From Salticus scenicus (Eukaryota; Arthropoda; Arachnida; Araneae; Salticidae): DNA of 64,000 bases. Below are positions 48,890-60,487 of this stretch, in pieces (the first letter of the stretch is position 1; every line of letters begins with the position of its first letter). The position numbers and the translations under genes are program-made. The notes beneath the pieces were generated by a model. The model saw only the letters and a list, made by a program, of their open reading frames with translations. It did no database searches and was not told the DNA's origin. Location: positions 103,462,436 through 103,526,435 of the forward strand of contig OZ005662.1 of the NCBI GenBank assembly GCA_963930645.1. Direction: 5' to 3'.

Positions 48890-49975
48890 TCACGCAGAAG
48901 GTTTGGTGAGTATATATATTACAGAAGCTGATAGATAGCCTTTCTGTGAATGGAAAATATTGGAACGTGGCAGTGCCACCTGTCGTCCGATATGCACCCA
49001 AAGGCAATCTGTAGAGTTTTACGTAATATTAATTTCACTTACCAAATTTACAATATTTATAAATCACAGAAGTTGAGATTTTTCGTTTCCGTTATGAGAT
49101 TAAATTGCAACATAGCCACGCCACCTGTTGGCCTATGTGCATCCAAAATGGACCAGTAAAGCTTTACATAAAATCGATTTCACTTATAACTTCAGTGTAT
49201 CACAAAATTTATTGTTAAATCACAAGAGTTAAAATATTGCCTGTCCGTTAAAATGATTAAATTGCAGATTAGCAACGCCACCTGTTGGACAATGTATACA
49301 TCCAAATTGTATTAGCAGAGGTTATGATAATATATGCCAATATATCAAGTTTAATGCATTTGTACACTATAGAAGCTGAGATATAGCCGTCCCATAAATG
49401 GAGGGTTTCATTGCATAGCACCGCAATCTATCGGACGATATATCCCAAATGAAATTCAAATAAACTCCAATGTAGGGCAAGATCTAATATTGTAACAAGT
49501 TTGGTTGAACTCCATACATTGATTCCTGAAATACAAAATCCACAAAATTTTTCCATGAGTTTAAAATTTTGTAATTTTTTTTCACCTCACCGCTACTGAT
49601 TATTGAGAAGCATTCTTTACTGACGTGCTAAGAAAACGTTACACTGAAAATGTAAAAAATGCTCTATTCTCTATCATGCTAAAAATTATAAATTTCGAAT
49701 AACTTACGAAGTTTTTAAATTAGAATGTTGCAAATCTTTCAATAAGATTCTTATCAATATCATAAGTGATATTTTAAAACTGGTCCGATCTCTCTGCAAT
49801 CATTTGTTCTTGAGATATCGTGTACATGAACTAACGGGCAATCACACTAATAGGTGCCGATACACATTAACAGATACCATACCAACCTTTTGACTTCCGG
49901 ATTCCTCACGCCATAAAACGTGTAAAAAAATCAAAAGCTGAAGTAAAAAATTTTAATGATTAACCTAGTTTCCCA
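48890..49975 (+). mobile_element. Diverged Helentron-like element with tandem repeats
   Basis: Around five diverged 145-150-bp units (about 48929-49530) contain GCTGAGATATAGCC-like and AACGCCACCTGTTGG-like phrases, as at 32480-33235. The tail CGCCATAAAACGTGTAAA (near 49910) matches the conserved tail of the other copies. The terminal hairpin is decayed. Confidence 0.55.
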
Positions 49976-52532
49976 ACCAATAGTACTAAAAAGTCATTTT
50001 GTCATATTCGTTATAATTACACTGTTACAGAACGTGTTATGATGGTGTCACACTTGAACGTTCTATATAGAACTAGAATTGTACGTTTTATAGATGGTAC
50101 AAATCAAACATTTTCAGAACGTTCTAAATAATACTATTTCTGAACGTGTTTTAGAACGTTCTTTTGACACGAAACACGGTGTTTGAACTATTGAAACCGT
50201 TATTAGACGTTCACAGAACGTTCCTGTGCTACTTGGGTTGCTTAATGAAATCATTCGTATTAGAAAAGCACACATGTTTAAATGTAAAAAGATATATGAC
50301 GAATTATATAAAAATTTAAAAGACTGTTGCAATAAAGAAGAATGGACTACCCTTTCAAATAAGATAAATGTATATAATACGATGGAAAGAAATTCGATCA
50401 TAAAAAGACAAAATCAAAAACTGCAAAATTGGATAAGGAAAAATAATATCAGGCCACCCACCCAAAATTTTTATCCATACATTAATGTATCAGATGTCAA
50501 GCTTAATAGTCATCAAGATAGTCTATTAAAAATGGGACAAAAATATTTTTTGGATCAGCCAATTAAAATTAAAGACAGTATCGCAAAGTTAGAATCAGCA
50601 ATAAAAAAAGTTCCAGAAGATGCACAAATTGATATAAGAAACACTGCTGTACAGGAAATTAATAAGACCATTAAAAATAAAAATAATAAGATAAATCATG
50701 AAGACCTTAAAGCCCTTAAAGAATTAAAGAAAAATGAAAATATTACTTGCATTTTAACAGACAAAACTAGAAAAATTGCAATTTTAAATACACAAGAATA
50801 CACGAATAAAATGGAAGAAACCATCAATGAAATAGGCACCGAAAGAATAAAAAAATATCCCATAAATAAAATAATTGAAAAAACACAAAAAATAATAAAA
50901 GAAGGTACCTGGCCAGATGAAAAACCCCCTACTTACAATAATTTTGCTTCTAATACACCAAGAATTTTTGGCAGATACAAAGATCACAAAACCCCCCCTA
51001 AAATAAGACCAGTTGTTAGCAAAAGTGAAGGACCAACCTATTCCTTAGAAAAATATATGGCTGAAATTTACAAAAATTTACTCCCCCCCTCACCACATAG
51101 CCTAATTTCCACAGAAGAATTTATCCAAAAAATTTATGAAATAGAAATACAGGAGAATTTTAAGTTTGTTAGTTTCGACGTAGTTAATCTTTATCCATCA
51201 ATAAACATTAAAAATATTGCTAAATTAATAAATGAAAAAATAAATGAACAATATACAAACCCTGCAATAGCCCAAACCCTGAATATAGCTACTAATTTTT
51301 TGTTAAATGAAAACTACTTCACATTCAAAAAAAATTTTTATAAACATGTCAAGGGAGTCCCAATGGGATCTCCCATTTCGGGCTTCCTGGCTGAGTATAA
51401 ATTACGTAAAATAGAAAATAATTTTGAAGAAAAACTTAATGAATTTTTTTTTTATTGGTTTCGTTATGTTGATGACGTTTTTGCAATAATAGACCAAAAA
51501 ACTGACCCTACAGAAGTTTTAAACACTCTAAATCAAATAGACCCGGACATAAAATTCACCCTTGAAGAGGAAAATAATAGTCAATTAAACTTTTTAGACG
51601 TTACCATCAACCGCCACAATAATAAAATAACCACCCAAGTTTACAGAAAATCTAATAGTAGTAATGAAATTATCCACAAAAATAGTAGCACCCCCTTTAA
51701 ATATAAAATAAATGCAATACAGACCCATATAAATCGCGCAATAACAATTTGTAAAAATCCTAAAATTCTAAAAAATGAAATAAAAAATATTAAACAATTT
51801 ACACAAAAGGCAGGTTACTCAAATAAATTAATAGATAACTTATATAAAAAATGATTAAAAAGTTTAAATCAGATTAATAATTTTCAAAAACCTCAACTTA
51901 AATACACCACCTCAATTCCTTATGATCGCGCAGTTTCAAATAAAATCAAAAAAGTAGCAGCAAAACATAATATAAACATACCTGTCAAGCCAAACCCTAA
52001 TATTTTCCAATTAATCAGAAGTGACAAAGATAAACTAAATCCTTTAGAGACCACAGGAATATATAAAATACCATACACTAATAAACAAGGTAACGAAATG
52101 TGTTATATAGGAAAAACAAAAAGAAAAAGAAAAACAAGAATTAAAGAACATAGCCACGATATAACTACAGGAAAAATAACAACCGCTTTAACCCAGGTAA
52201 ACAAAAACGAAGAGATGGACATAAAATTTGATAAAGTAAAAAAGTTGGCCAACTACCATAACCACAGTTACGCTACAGTAAGAGAGTCCGTAGAAATTTT
52301 AACAAGTTCAAATTGCTACAATGGCAACGATGGGGCATTACTCAACCGCCAATGGCGAAGAATCTATAAAAGAGGAAAGAAACCAGAAACATCAGTTTCG
52401 AGCGACTTCACACACCAAGATGCCGGTGATCAAGCTGGGGCGCCCCAGAGGAAACTAGTTCGGCAGTTGAAAACATGAAGTAATAAAAGGTTGTATGTCT
52501 TATTAAAGTTTTTAATTAACTAAAGATCTATT

Positions 52533-53200
52533 TCTGAAATTTTTTTTTTTTTTTTTGGTTGTAGCAATATGATTAAGCCAACGTGCCAAAGTTAAAAGGA
52601 ATAAACGTACCTTAATGGTTAACTGAAAATTGAAAATTAGCCATTTTGCATATTATTCTAATTTAATACAATTTCTAACACATATGTAATTAAAATTACA
52701 TTTTCATACCTCTAAATTAAATCATCTACGTAAAAGATTATTTCATAGAAATAATATTACAAATTAACGACATAAGTAGCAAGTAAGTAAATGAATTCAA
52801 AACTTTATTTCATATTTTTGATAATAATTAATATTAAATTTTAAAATTTTATGCAGCTTTTATTCCTAAATTACTCCATTGAGTATAATTTTATCCTTAA
52901 ATAAGTAATAATAATAACAATAATAATAAAAAGGCGCACTATATAATATGGAAACAATTTTTATGGCTTTTCCGTTTTTTTTTTTTTCTTTTACTCAGTA
53001 TTTTGTCAATCACTAGTTTGGCACTATGCTTCATAAAATATTTAGATGCGCATATAGAATTGCTAGGTAGGATCCATATATTCTATACTAATCATAAGCA
53101 CAGTACTTTATAAGTTCCTTTAATAAATATTTTCTTGGTTAAACTGAAGAAAACATAATTTTTTTACGAAAACCCTGTTATCCAAAGGATGAAGAAAAAC
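52533..53200. other. AT-rich sequence, nothing recognised
   Basis: No gene is supported. Short T-runs at 52540-52556 and 52976-52987 only. Confidence 0.5.
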
Positions 53201-53204
53201 AGGG

Positions 53205-53880
53205 GATTAGGGAGAAAACTAATTTTAATTTTCGTGTTTGAGATTTTTGTCATAATTATTTTTGTAAACGACTACTTTCAAATAATTATATATTAAAAAG
53301 TTAATTCATTTGAGCAAAATTACTATAATATTTTTAATTAGTTATTGGAGAGAGAAAGAATTTTTAATTTTTGTGTTTGGAATTTTTGTCATAACTACTT
53401 TTCGTAAATAACTACTTTTAAATATTTACGTATTAAAAATTTAATTCATTTGAATGAAATTACTCTAATATTTTTAATCGTTATTCGAGAAAGAAAGAAT
53501 TTTAAATTTTCGTGTTTGAGATTTTTTATCATAATTACTTTTCGTAAATAACTACTTTCAAATATTTACATATTAAAAAGTTAATTCATTTGAATGAAAT
53601 TAGTCTAATATTATTAATCAGTTATTAGATAGAGAAAGAATTTTTAATTTTCGTGTTTGAGATTTTTTATCATAATTACTTTTCGTAAATAACTACTTTC
53701 ATATATTTACTTATTAAAAAGTTAATTCATTTGAATGAAATTACTCTAATATTATTAATCAGTTATTAGATAGAGAAAGAATTTTTAATTTTCGTGTTTG
53801 AGATTTTTATCATAATTACTTTTCGTAAATAACTACTTACAAATGTTTACATATTAAAAAAATAATTTATTTGAATGATC
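53205..53880. repeat. Tandem array, about 138-bp period, five units
   Basis: Each unit carries TTTTCGTGTTTGAGATTTTT, then ACTTTTCGTAAATAACTACT, then TTAATTCATTTGAATGAAAT. Unit starts are near 53223, 53365, 53503, 53642 and 53780. The middle units agree most closely. No coding is seen. Confidence 0.85.
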
Positions 53881-54480
53881 AGAAAGAAGAAATTAAACTG
53901 AAAATATAGTTAAAAAGAAAAAAAAAAATAGAAAAGTTGAGGAGAATTTAAAAGTGAGAAAGAACAACTTATATATGTGTGTGTAGGGTGGGGCGGGGGA
54001 GCTGAGACTGAAAGTTCCAATAACCTATATTTTCAATGTAAGAATTTCAGTTTTTTTTATTTATGTAAGGCACTTAATATGTTGTTTTGACTAAATAAAA
54101 TATATCACCAAAGTATCTGTGTTAAATTAAAGAAAATTATTTCCTAACAATCTTTAAAATATTTGGTATGATTCATGTTAATATTGAAACAGAAATTGCT
54201 TTGTCTCTGTATTAAATCGTGTTTTTTTTTTCTTTTTCTTTTTTTTTTTTTTTCTTAAATGAACGAATTTCATGTTTATTAATTAAGAGGATTTATAACT
54301 GGGAAAAAAATAGCGAGTATCACGTCTTTTAATTTTTCAAATACCTAATCGATTCTTCTATAAATTATTTAATATTTTCTGGGTATATAAAACGCACTTC
54401 ATAAATTTATAAAAATACTAGTACGAAATTATGAATCAGTTAAATAAGCTAATAATGTATAAGGATGCCTAATGTATACA
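53881..54480. other. AT-rich sequence
   Basis: Nothing recognised apart from a T-run near 54237-54253 and a short G-rich patch near 53986-53999. Confidence 0.5.
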
Positions 54481-54485
54481 GTTAT

Positions 54486-54486
54486 A

Positions 54487-54569
<83 letters not shown>

Positions 54570-54587
54570 TATATATTATCCAACACC
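54486..54587. repeat. Long TA microsatellite
   Basis: About 100 bases of nearly pure TA with a few interruptions. Frames through it read (IY)n and are not genes. Confidence 0.95.
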
Positions 54588-54601
54588 TATATATATATAT
54601 A

Positions 54602-55953
54602 CAAATGTTGGACCAAATAATGGAAATACTTTTGCTTTTCTACGTTTCGTCGAATATTTAATGTGTTTCTCTTGTATTTTAAAAATAAGGACAACACATA
54701 ATTCCTCCTATTTTTCAGCAAAGATTTTGTCACAAATACCCTTAAAGAATGAACAACAAATCGAAATGCAAAAAATTTTCGCAAGTTTTGACTTTATAAC
54801 TCTAAATGTTTTCCTTTAAATTTCATGAAACTTTCGGGAAAAAACGCCTAAATCACTATACTACATTTAAAAACAAATGCATTTAATATTCAAAGAGATA
54901 TGGACTGTTGTATTAAATAATTTGTTACTGAGCATGCGCGGAATGTCGTTAAAACACTTTGACATATTTTAATACTAAACTGTCTAGAGCACCTTATAAA
55001 AAAATCCAGTTGAATATCATAAAAATTCATTGAGATATCTATGATTAAATGATCTGTTTTTCAGCTGTTTTCTAAAACGGTCTTTTCGATAAAGGGTTAT
55101 TCACAAATGAAAATTTGTATTAGTAAAACCTGTGCTAAACAACGAAACTTAACACAATATTTGAGATTCATTTTTCATTTTTTTTAATAGATATATATAT
55201 ACAGGTATATACTAAATGCCTGTATAAAAGAAAAATAAATTGTTTAAAAAGAAAAATTTAATAGCTTTCTGAAAAAAAATTATTTGTGATGGTCCTTACG
55301 TAAGGACCTTTGTAGAAAACAGCTGAAAAATATCTCATTTAATCACCGCTATCTCTATTAATTTTAATGATATTTAACGGAGTTTTTTTATAAGTTGCCC
55401 TAAACAGTTCAGTAATAAACTATGTAAAAGATTTTCTTGCCACAGTCTGCGCATGCGCGGTAAAAATTATTTACAATAACTGACCGCATCACTTTGAATG
55501 TTAAACATATTTCTTTTACGTTACAGTATAATGATTTAGGCATATGTTGTCATATTTTCCAGAAGTTTCATAAAATTTGGAGAAAAACCTTTGAAGTTAT
55601 AAAACTAAAACTTCCGAAAATTTTTACATTTTTTAATAAAATATTAATAAATCTTTAACTATTCGAGCTATCCTCACGAAACTTTGCACACGTATAAAAT
55701 TAAACATTTATAACCATATCTAAAGCTTGCAGATGAATTGACGTTTTTTCATATGCAGGTAATCTCAAATATTTTTTTTTATTTCATTGTATTTGTTGTT
55801 CGTCCCTTAATGGCATTTATGACATAATCTTTGCCGAAAAATATGAGGAAGGACATGTTTTCCTTATTCCCAAAATTCAAGAACAACACAAAGTATTTTT
55901 CAAGTTATTCAACAAACCGTAAAAAAGTGTTTCCATTATTTGTCCAGCACCTG
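54602..55953. mobile_element. 1352-bp foldback DNA element
   Basis: Ends read CAAATGTTGGACCAAATAAT and, inverted, CAGGTGCTGGACAAATAATG, then GGAAA.AC. TA flanks both sides. Much of the interior is also inverted: GCATGCGCGG (about 54933 and 55451), CTTATAAAAAAA.TCC and TTTTTCAGCTGTTTTCTA recur in opposite strands. No transposase is seen; Tc1/mariner-type mobilisation is inferred from TA. Confidence 0.8.
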
Positions 55954-55959
55954 TATATA

Positions 55960-56030
55960 CTGGGTGTCCCATAAGTCTGTAGACATCTTAAAAATTCTTA
56001 ACTATTTAATGAATTAAAAAAAAAAAAAAA
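55960..56030 (+). mobile_element. Mariner-like terminal fragment
   Basis: After TA at 55958-55959 the sequence reads CTGGGTGTCCCATAAGTCTG, which resembles mariner termini. The matching other end was not found, and a foldback element begins soon after. Confidence 0.4.
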
Positions 56031-56032
56031 CA

Positions 56033-56157
56033 GAATCTTTATGAAAAAAATTCACTTTACAACACGTATAAAATGGTACATTTAATTAAAATTATCCATT
56101 AAAATTGCAACTTGTCAAGGCCTTTCGCCCTGGCCATCAGGGCATAATCAGGACAAA

Positions 56158-56188
<31 letters not shown>

Positions 56189-56622
56189 CTTTTGAGTACA
56201 GCAACATTTGAATTATATATACAAAAAAGATTCATAGTACTCTTACAGTTATTATAGAAAACAGTTAAAACAGATGAAGCAGATGAAAACAGGTGAACCA
56301 TAGATGAAAAAGTCTGAAAAAGTGAATTTAGTCGAGTTTCGATTAATTTCAGACTGTTTCATCTATGGTTCATCTGTTTTCAACTGTTTCATCTATTTTA
56401 ACTGTTTCGACTATAATAACTGTAACTGTACTCTGAATCTTTTTTGTATATATAATTCAAATGTTGCTGTACTCGTAACAAAAAAAAAAAAAAAAAGGCT
56501 TTGTCCTGATGATGCCCTGATGGCCAGGGCGAAAGGTTCTGACAAGTTGTAATTTTAATGGATAATTTTAATTAAATGTATCATTTTATACGTGTTGTAA
56601 AGTGATTTTTTTAAATAAAGTT
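56033..56622. mobile_element. 590-bp foldback with hammerhead-like core in both arms
   Basis: Arms of about 280 bp pair almost end to end: TTCACTTTACAACACGTATA outside, the GC-rich GGCCATCAGGGC block, and CATAGATGAAA / TTTCATCTATG at the centre. In the right arm lie TTGTC (56501-56505), CTGATGA (56506-56512), GCCCTG-atggc-CAGGGC (56514-56530), GAAA (56531-56534), a 6-base linker and GACAA (56541-56545). That is the layout of a type I hammerhead with a perfect 6-bp stem II and 5-bp stem I. The left arm carries it on minus with CTGATTA instead of CTGATGA. Confidence 0.75.
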
Positions 56623-56639
56623 TGTGGTTTTTCTACAAT

Positions 56640-57335
56640 GACACGTGTGTTTATGATATCTCTATGTGAGATAGGATTTTAAATTTAATGAATTAATAGA
56701 ATTGAACACGGTTTCCGAAACAATCATTCTCGTGAAGGGGGATTATTTTGGTAAAGAAAAAAATATAGTTAAATTTTTTCTCGACGATAGTTAGACAAAT
56801 AGTTAAATATTTCACAAGGATGTGAAAGAAAAATATGCAAATTAAAGTCCTATAAACTGCACAATTTTGCGATTAGAACAGTTTATTTCTTATTTTACCT
56901 CCTACTTGTGCTTGCATGAAATTTTAATTGCGATGCAGATTTGGTGGATAAAGCGTTATTGGTGAAGATGTTTTTCCCCAGGTAAGAACCACTGACTGAA
57001 GCTGCAATTAGCAGTGTTATAACTCGTTTGCAAACTAGAATTTTTGGTGACGACGAAAGACACAAATGGATTTATATGCTTCTAAACATTTGCATGCGAA
57101 TAATGGACGAGCAATTTTTATTTTATTGTAAAAAATTAACAAAAAACACTAGAAATTGTTTGTAGTGATACTAGCCTAAATTTTCTTTTACTGAAATAAA
57201 CGGGGGTTTAGATAAAAAGTTACAATGAATTACAATCATTAAAATGATTTTTTTTTTTTTTCAATACAAAAGTATATATTCATTTGTCATTAAAAAAATA
57301 AAAAAAAATTGAATGTATCTTTATGAGTAATTTAA
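56640..57335. other. AT-rich sequence, nothing recognised
   Basis: No gene or element end was identified. Confidence 0.45.
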
Positions 57336-57339
57336 GTTG

Positions 57340-59400
57340 TTGATTATTGTCAAATTTGTATCATACGCTCATATAAAGATTTATAAAATATTTTTATTCA
57401 AAAGTATTTAATGAATAAAAACCAATAAATTCTCTTTAACTGGTTTGTCTTCAAGTTTAATCAAATATCATTGTCGATAATAATAATAATAATAATAATA
57501 AACCTACTGATATTTTAACAATTATTTTAACAACTGTTCTTTTTTCACAAAGATATAAAAGGCATGCAAATTTAATCGTTTTTAATTCATAATACATTCT
57601 GATGGAAAGAACAGTTATTATATTAAAGCATGTGAAAAGATTGAATAAGATTAAATAAGCAAATCATTGTACATGTAAATATGTTAAGTTATAAGGATTT
57701 CCGTTAACAGCCTAAAGCGTATTAAAGTCATAAGATAACATGAAATGATTAGTTGACAAGAAACAAACAACAAATATATCAAGAATGCGTTAAACCTTTA
57801 AAGTTATATAACTCTCAAGTGTAAAGTTTCCTGTCAGCATTCTGACAAGAAACATACTGTTTCCGCAATTCAAAAACGCAGTCCACTGTCAGTAATATAT
57901 TAAAATTGGCATTGATATGCAAATAATTTGTATAGTTTCCCCCCACTTTACAGAACTTGAATAGATGATTTGTTTTGAACATTTCAAAGCTTGAATATAG
58001 CTCATATGAATTACATTCCATACAAAAACTTTGACAATTCGGCTATTTTGAAATAGTGATGTTATTGAATGTATATCTTTCCAACAATGGATATATTGAA
58101 ATACACATCCCAGAATCTTCTAGAATATTTTGCTTATTTTTATCTGTTATAGCTATGATATTGATGCTTCTTATAAATATAATTTTTAAACTGGTTAAAA
58201 AAGTTTAATCACATTCAATTTTAAGTTTTTAATCACAGTTTTAGATCACATGTAAACTTAGCTTAAAATATCCTACATAAAATCTGTCAAAACATAAATT
58301 AATTATGAAGCAAAAAATAAAAAACTCTTTTCATGACAGAACGATGATTAAATGATTATATTTAATGTGTTAGATAATAAAACATCTTACTACATTTGCT
58401 TATTGCTATAAAATGATGAACTTTTAGAATGATATCACATAGTTACGAGTGTTTCCGTAGTGAATTTATAGTTTACTGATAGTAACAGCACCATTTCCAA
58501 AAGGCTAACGGGAACTATAAAGTTAATAATGGGTTTTGTAAACCCCAAATTATTGTGATGATTGTGCATGGACATCATTTTTAATTGTCTTCTGTTGATT
58601 TTAATGAATCACATCTATACTGCTTTATTTATTTTTCGATGCAAGATAATAGACAGAAAGAGCTGCAGCCCCAAATTCTTTTTACATTAAACACAACAGA
58701 AAACAAACACAGAAAAAAAGTTTATTTGGTTAAATATTTAAAGTAGCTACTATAATATAACGTAAATTTACTAAAACGTAAATTTAACGTAATATTTACT
58801 TTACAAGTAAGTATTACGTCATTTTATCCCTAGATTAAGAGGATTTTTAAGTTCACTGAGTAAAATTTCTCTATCATAGTCATATACACATATAGACATC
58901 TTATAAAATCTAATTTTCTTGATCAGTGGGTGCGAGATATCGATTGCACTTAGTCTGAAAATGTAAAATTGAAAACGGGAAATAAACCAAAGCATGACCA
59001 ATAAGCTACAGCAGCAAACAGCAATTTTGACATTATATAATATGATTGGGGAAAAATCTATTAAAGACTATCAACTTGCGTTTACGTGCAAAGATATATT
59101 TTTTCTGCGGACACGCAATGTACTACTGTCCGAAGTGTTTTACTATCTCCGTGTGTTTATCATGACACTTCGCGTGTCTATCTTCCGCACTGTACTAGTA
59201 TCTTCAACTAGTACTCTACACCTTCAACTGTACTAGTATCTTCATGGGTTCGGATCTATACACGAAGTGAAGATTCCGACACTTTTGGAGAAGCGGGCAG
59301 GCATAGTATGGTCGGAAAAGGCACTAACTTGGGCAGTGGGGAGTCCAACGGACATTTTCGCAAAATTAAATGCGTTATTATTATTATTTTTTTTTTGGGG
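57340..59400 (+). repeat. Segmental duplication, unit 1
   Basis: It aligns in order with 60237-62700. The most similar stretch is about 57780-58135 (AAAGTTTCCTGTCAGCA, TAAAATTGGCATTGATATGC, ACACATCCCAGAATCTTCTA). The last part (about 59100-59375) contains TCTGCGGACACGCAATGT and CCAACGGACATTTTCGCAAA. Both units finish at a CA microsatellite. No frame is conserved between units, so a gene is not supported. Confidence 0.85.
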
Positions 59401-59446
59401 GGGGAAAGACTATAATATACATATACAAACACACACACAAAGAAAT

Positions 59447-59489
<43 letters not shown>

Positions 59490-60236
59490 TTCAGTCATAC
59501 AAAAAATTTAAAATATGTAACAAAAATAACTTAAGATAAACTTACATGAAAATTAAAAAATGTGAAACGAAACATATGCAAAACGTATTCCAAAAAGATA
59601 AAAATAAATGCATTAATCTGCCTGAAATGCCCCGTATGACTTCAGTCATACGTATGGGGTTATAACATGTTTTTAAATGATCAAACTCTTCCCTTAGGCA
59701 GAGAGTTTAACAAAAAAGCACATATAAGGCTAATATCAATATGAATAAAATAATATGGAAGAGGCAAAAAATTATATGGAAGAGGCAGAAAATTGATCAA
59801 ACAAAACGGAACAGGCAAAAGACTGATCAACATTCACTCAAACAGCAGCATGAAATTCACTAGATCTCTAGCGAGATGACAAACCAAAATACAAAACCAT
59901 ACAATATTATATACATATATATATATAGTTACTACACGTATGTTATTCAATGTTAATTAGATTATTGGATGAAGAGTAATTTTACGTCAGTGAGCAGCAA
60001 TAATTTTTTCCAAATAATGAAATGTTCGAAACGTAGTATGCGAACAATTTAAATAAATTTTACCGATTTCAGTTTATTAATTTAGAAAATTTTGGAGAAT
60101 CTGCAGAAATACAATTAGCTATGTAAAAAATAAATAAATTACGTACAGTTTGTGTTAAAAAGTAAGAAAAAAAAAAAAGAAATAATGTATAATAAATGCA
60201 GTTATAGAAAACAAAAGACTATTAAAAATATTTTAA
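59401..60236. other. Sequence between duplication units
   Basis: T/G runs near 59386-59404, a (TA)n tract at 59452-59485, the repeat at 59600-59882, then AT-rich DNA with no gene. Confidence 0.6.
59600..59882 (-). repeat. Dispersed repeat, inverted copy of 25.0-25.3 kb
   Basis: Its reverse strand matches 25046-25330. This copy also has a clean hairpin, CGTATGAC-ttca-GTCATACG, near 59629-59648, and a duplicated ATATGGAAGAGGCA phrase (59754 and 59773). Confidence 0.75.
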
Positions 60237-60456
60237 TGTCAAATCCATATAACATTCCTTTCTCTCAATAAATTTAATCCATAAAATATTTTTATTTAGA
60301 GGTATTTAATGAATAATAATCTATTAGTGATTTTTAATTGTTTTTTCCTCGATTTTAATCAAATATTACTCTCGATAATAATACTAAAAAAAAAAAAAAA
60401 AAAATCCTACCGATATTAAAACAGTTATTTTAAGAACTCTCTTTCTTTCTTTCTTT

Positions 60457-60487
<31 letters not shown>

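Larger units (their letters stand above)
43971..50237. mobile_element. 6267-bp element with GAACGTTC-packed inverted ends
   Basis: The ends are CCCAAGCAGCACCGAAACGT and, inverted, CCCAAGTAGCACAGGAACGT. The 2-base TT is duplicated (43969-43970 and 50238-50239), judged against the uninterrupted left PLE. AACGTT occurs about ten times in the first 290 bases and four times in the last 210, mostly as the palindrome GAACGTTC, with half sites between. No transposase frame was found. The interior is filled by other repeats, so this is a non-autonomous or gutted element. No superfamily is assigned. Confidence 0.85.
43786..52478 (+). pseudogene. Penelope-like RT plus GIY-YIG endonuclease, right copy
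   Basis: The frame is 43786-43968 (61 codons) and then, across the insert, 50238-52478 (746 codons plus stop), 807 in all, the normal PLE length. Approximate positions in that virtual protein: motif A FDVVNLYPSI from 374, motif B VPMGSPIS from 435, YVDD 471-474, GIY 668-670, YIG 684-686, followed by the nuclease Arg in KTRIKEH and the Glu in RESVEIL. A CYIGKT core marks the canonical endonuclease-bearing PLE class. Only one further defect is visible: TGA at 51852-51854, where the left copy reads AGA (YKKRLKSL). The insert and this stop make it non-functional as it stands. The start codon is supported by identity with the left copy. Confidence 0.93.
43711..52519 (+). mobile_element. Penelope-like element, right copy
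   Basis: Plus strand. The leader CTTATCATTCCTGTTTAGTA and the following T-run precede ATG 43786. The coding region is split by a 6267-bp element (43971-50237) and resumes exactly in frame. The 3' tail ends at AATTAA beside the 16-bp direct repeat. Without the insert it would be about 2.5 kb long. Confidence 0.9.
39818..52532. mobile_element. Head-to-head pair of Penelope-like elements with nested insertions
   Basis: Two near-identical PLEs point away from each other, with start codons at 43362 (minus) and 43786 (plus). Their 3' tails share GAAAACATGAAGTAATAAAA and GGTTGTATGTCTTATTAAAG. The outer edges carry the same 16 bases, TAACTAAAGATCTATT, in direct orientation (39818-39833 and 52517-52532). 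This looks like one target duplication around the whole pair. On the left, about 28 extra bases separate the duplication from the shared tail. Later insertions occupy 41700-42732 and 43971-50237. Confidence 0.8.

Noticed and set aside
54472..54819. 115-codon frame beginning with (IY)n
   Set aside because: It is produced by the TA microsatellite and the end of the foldback element.
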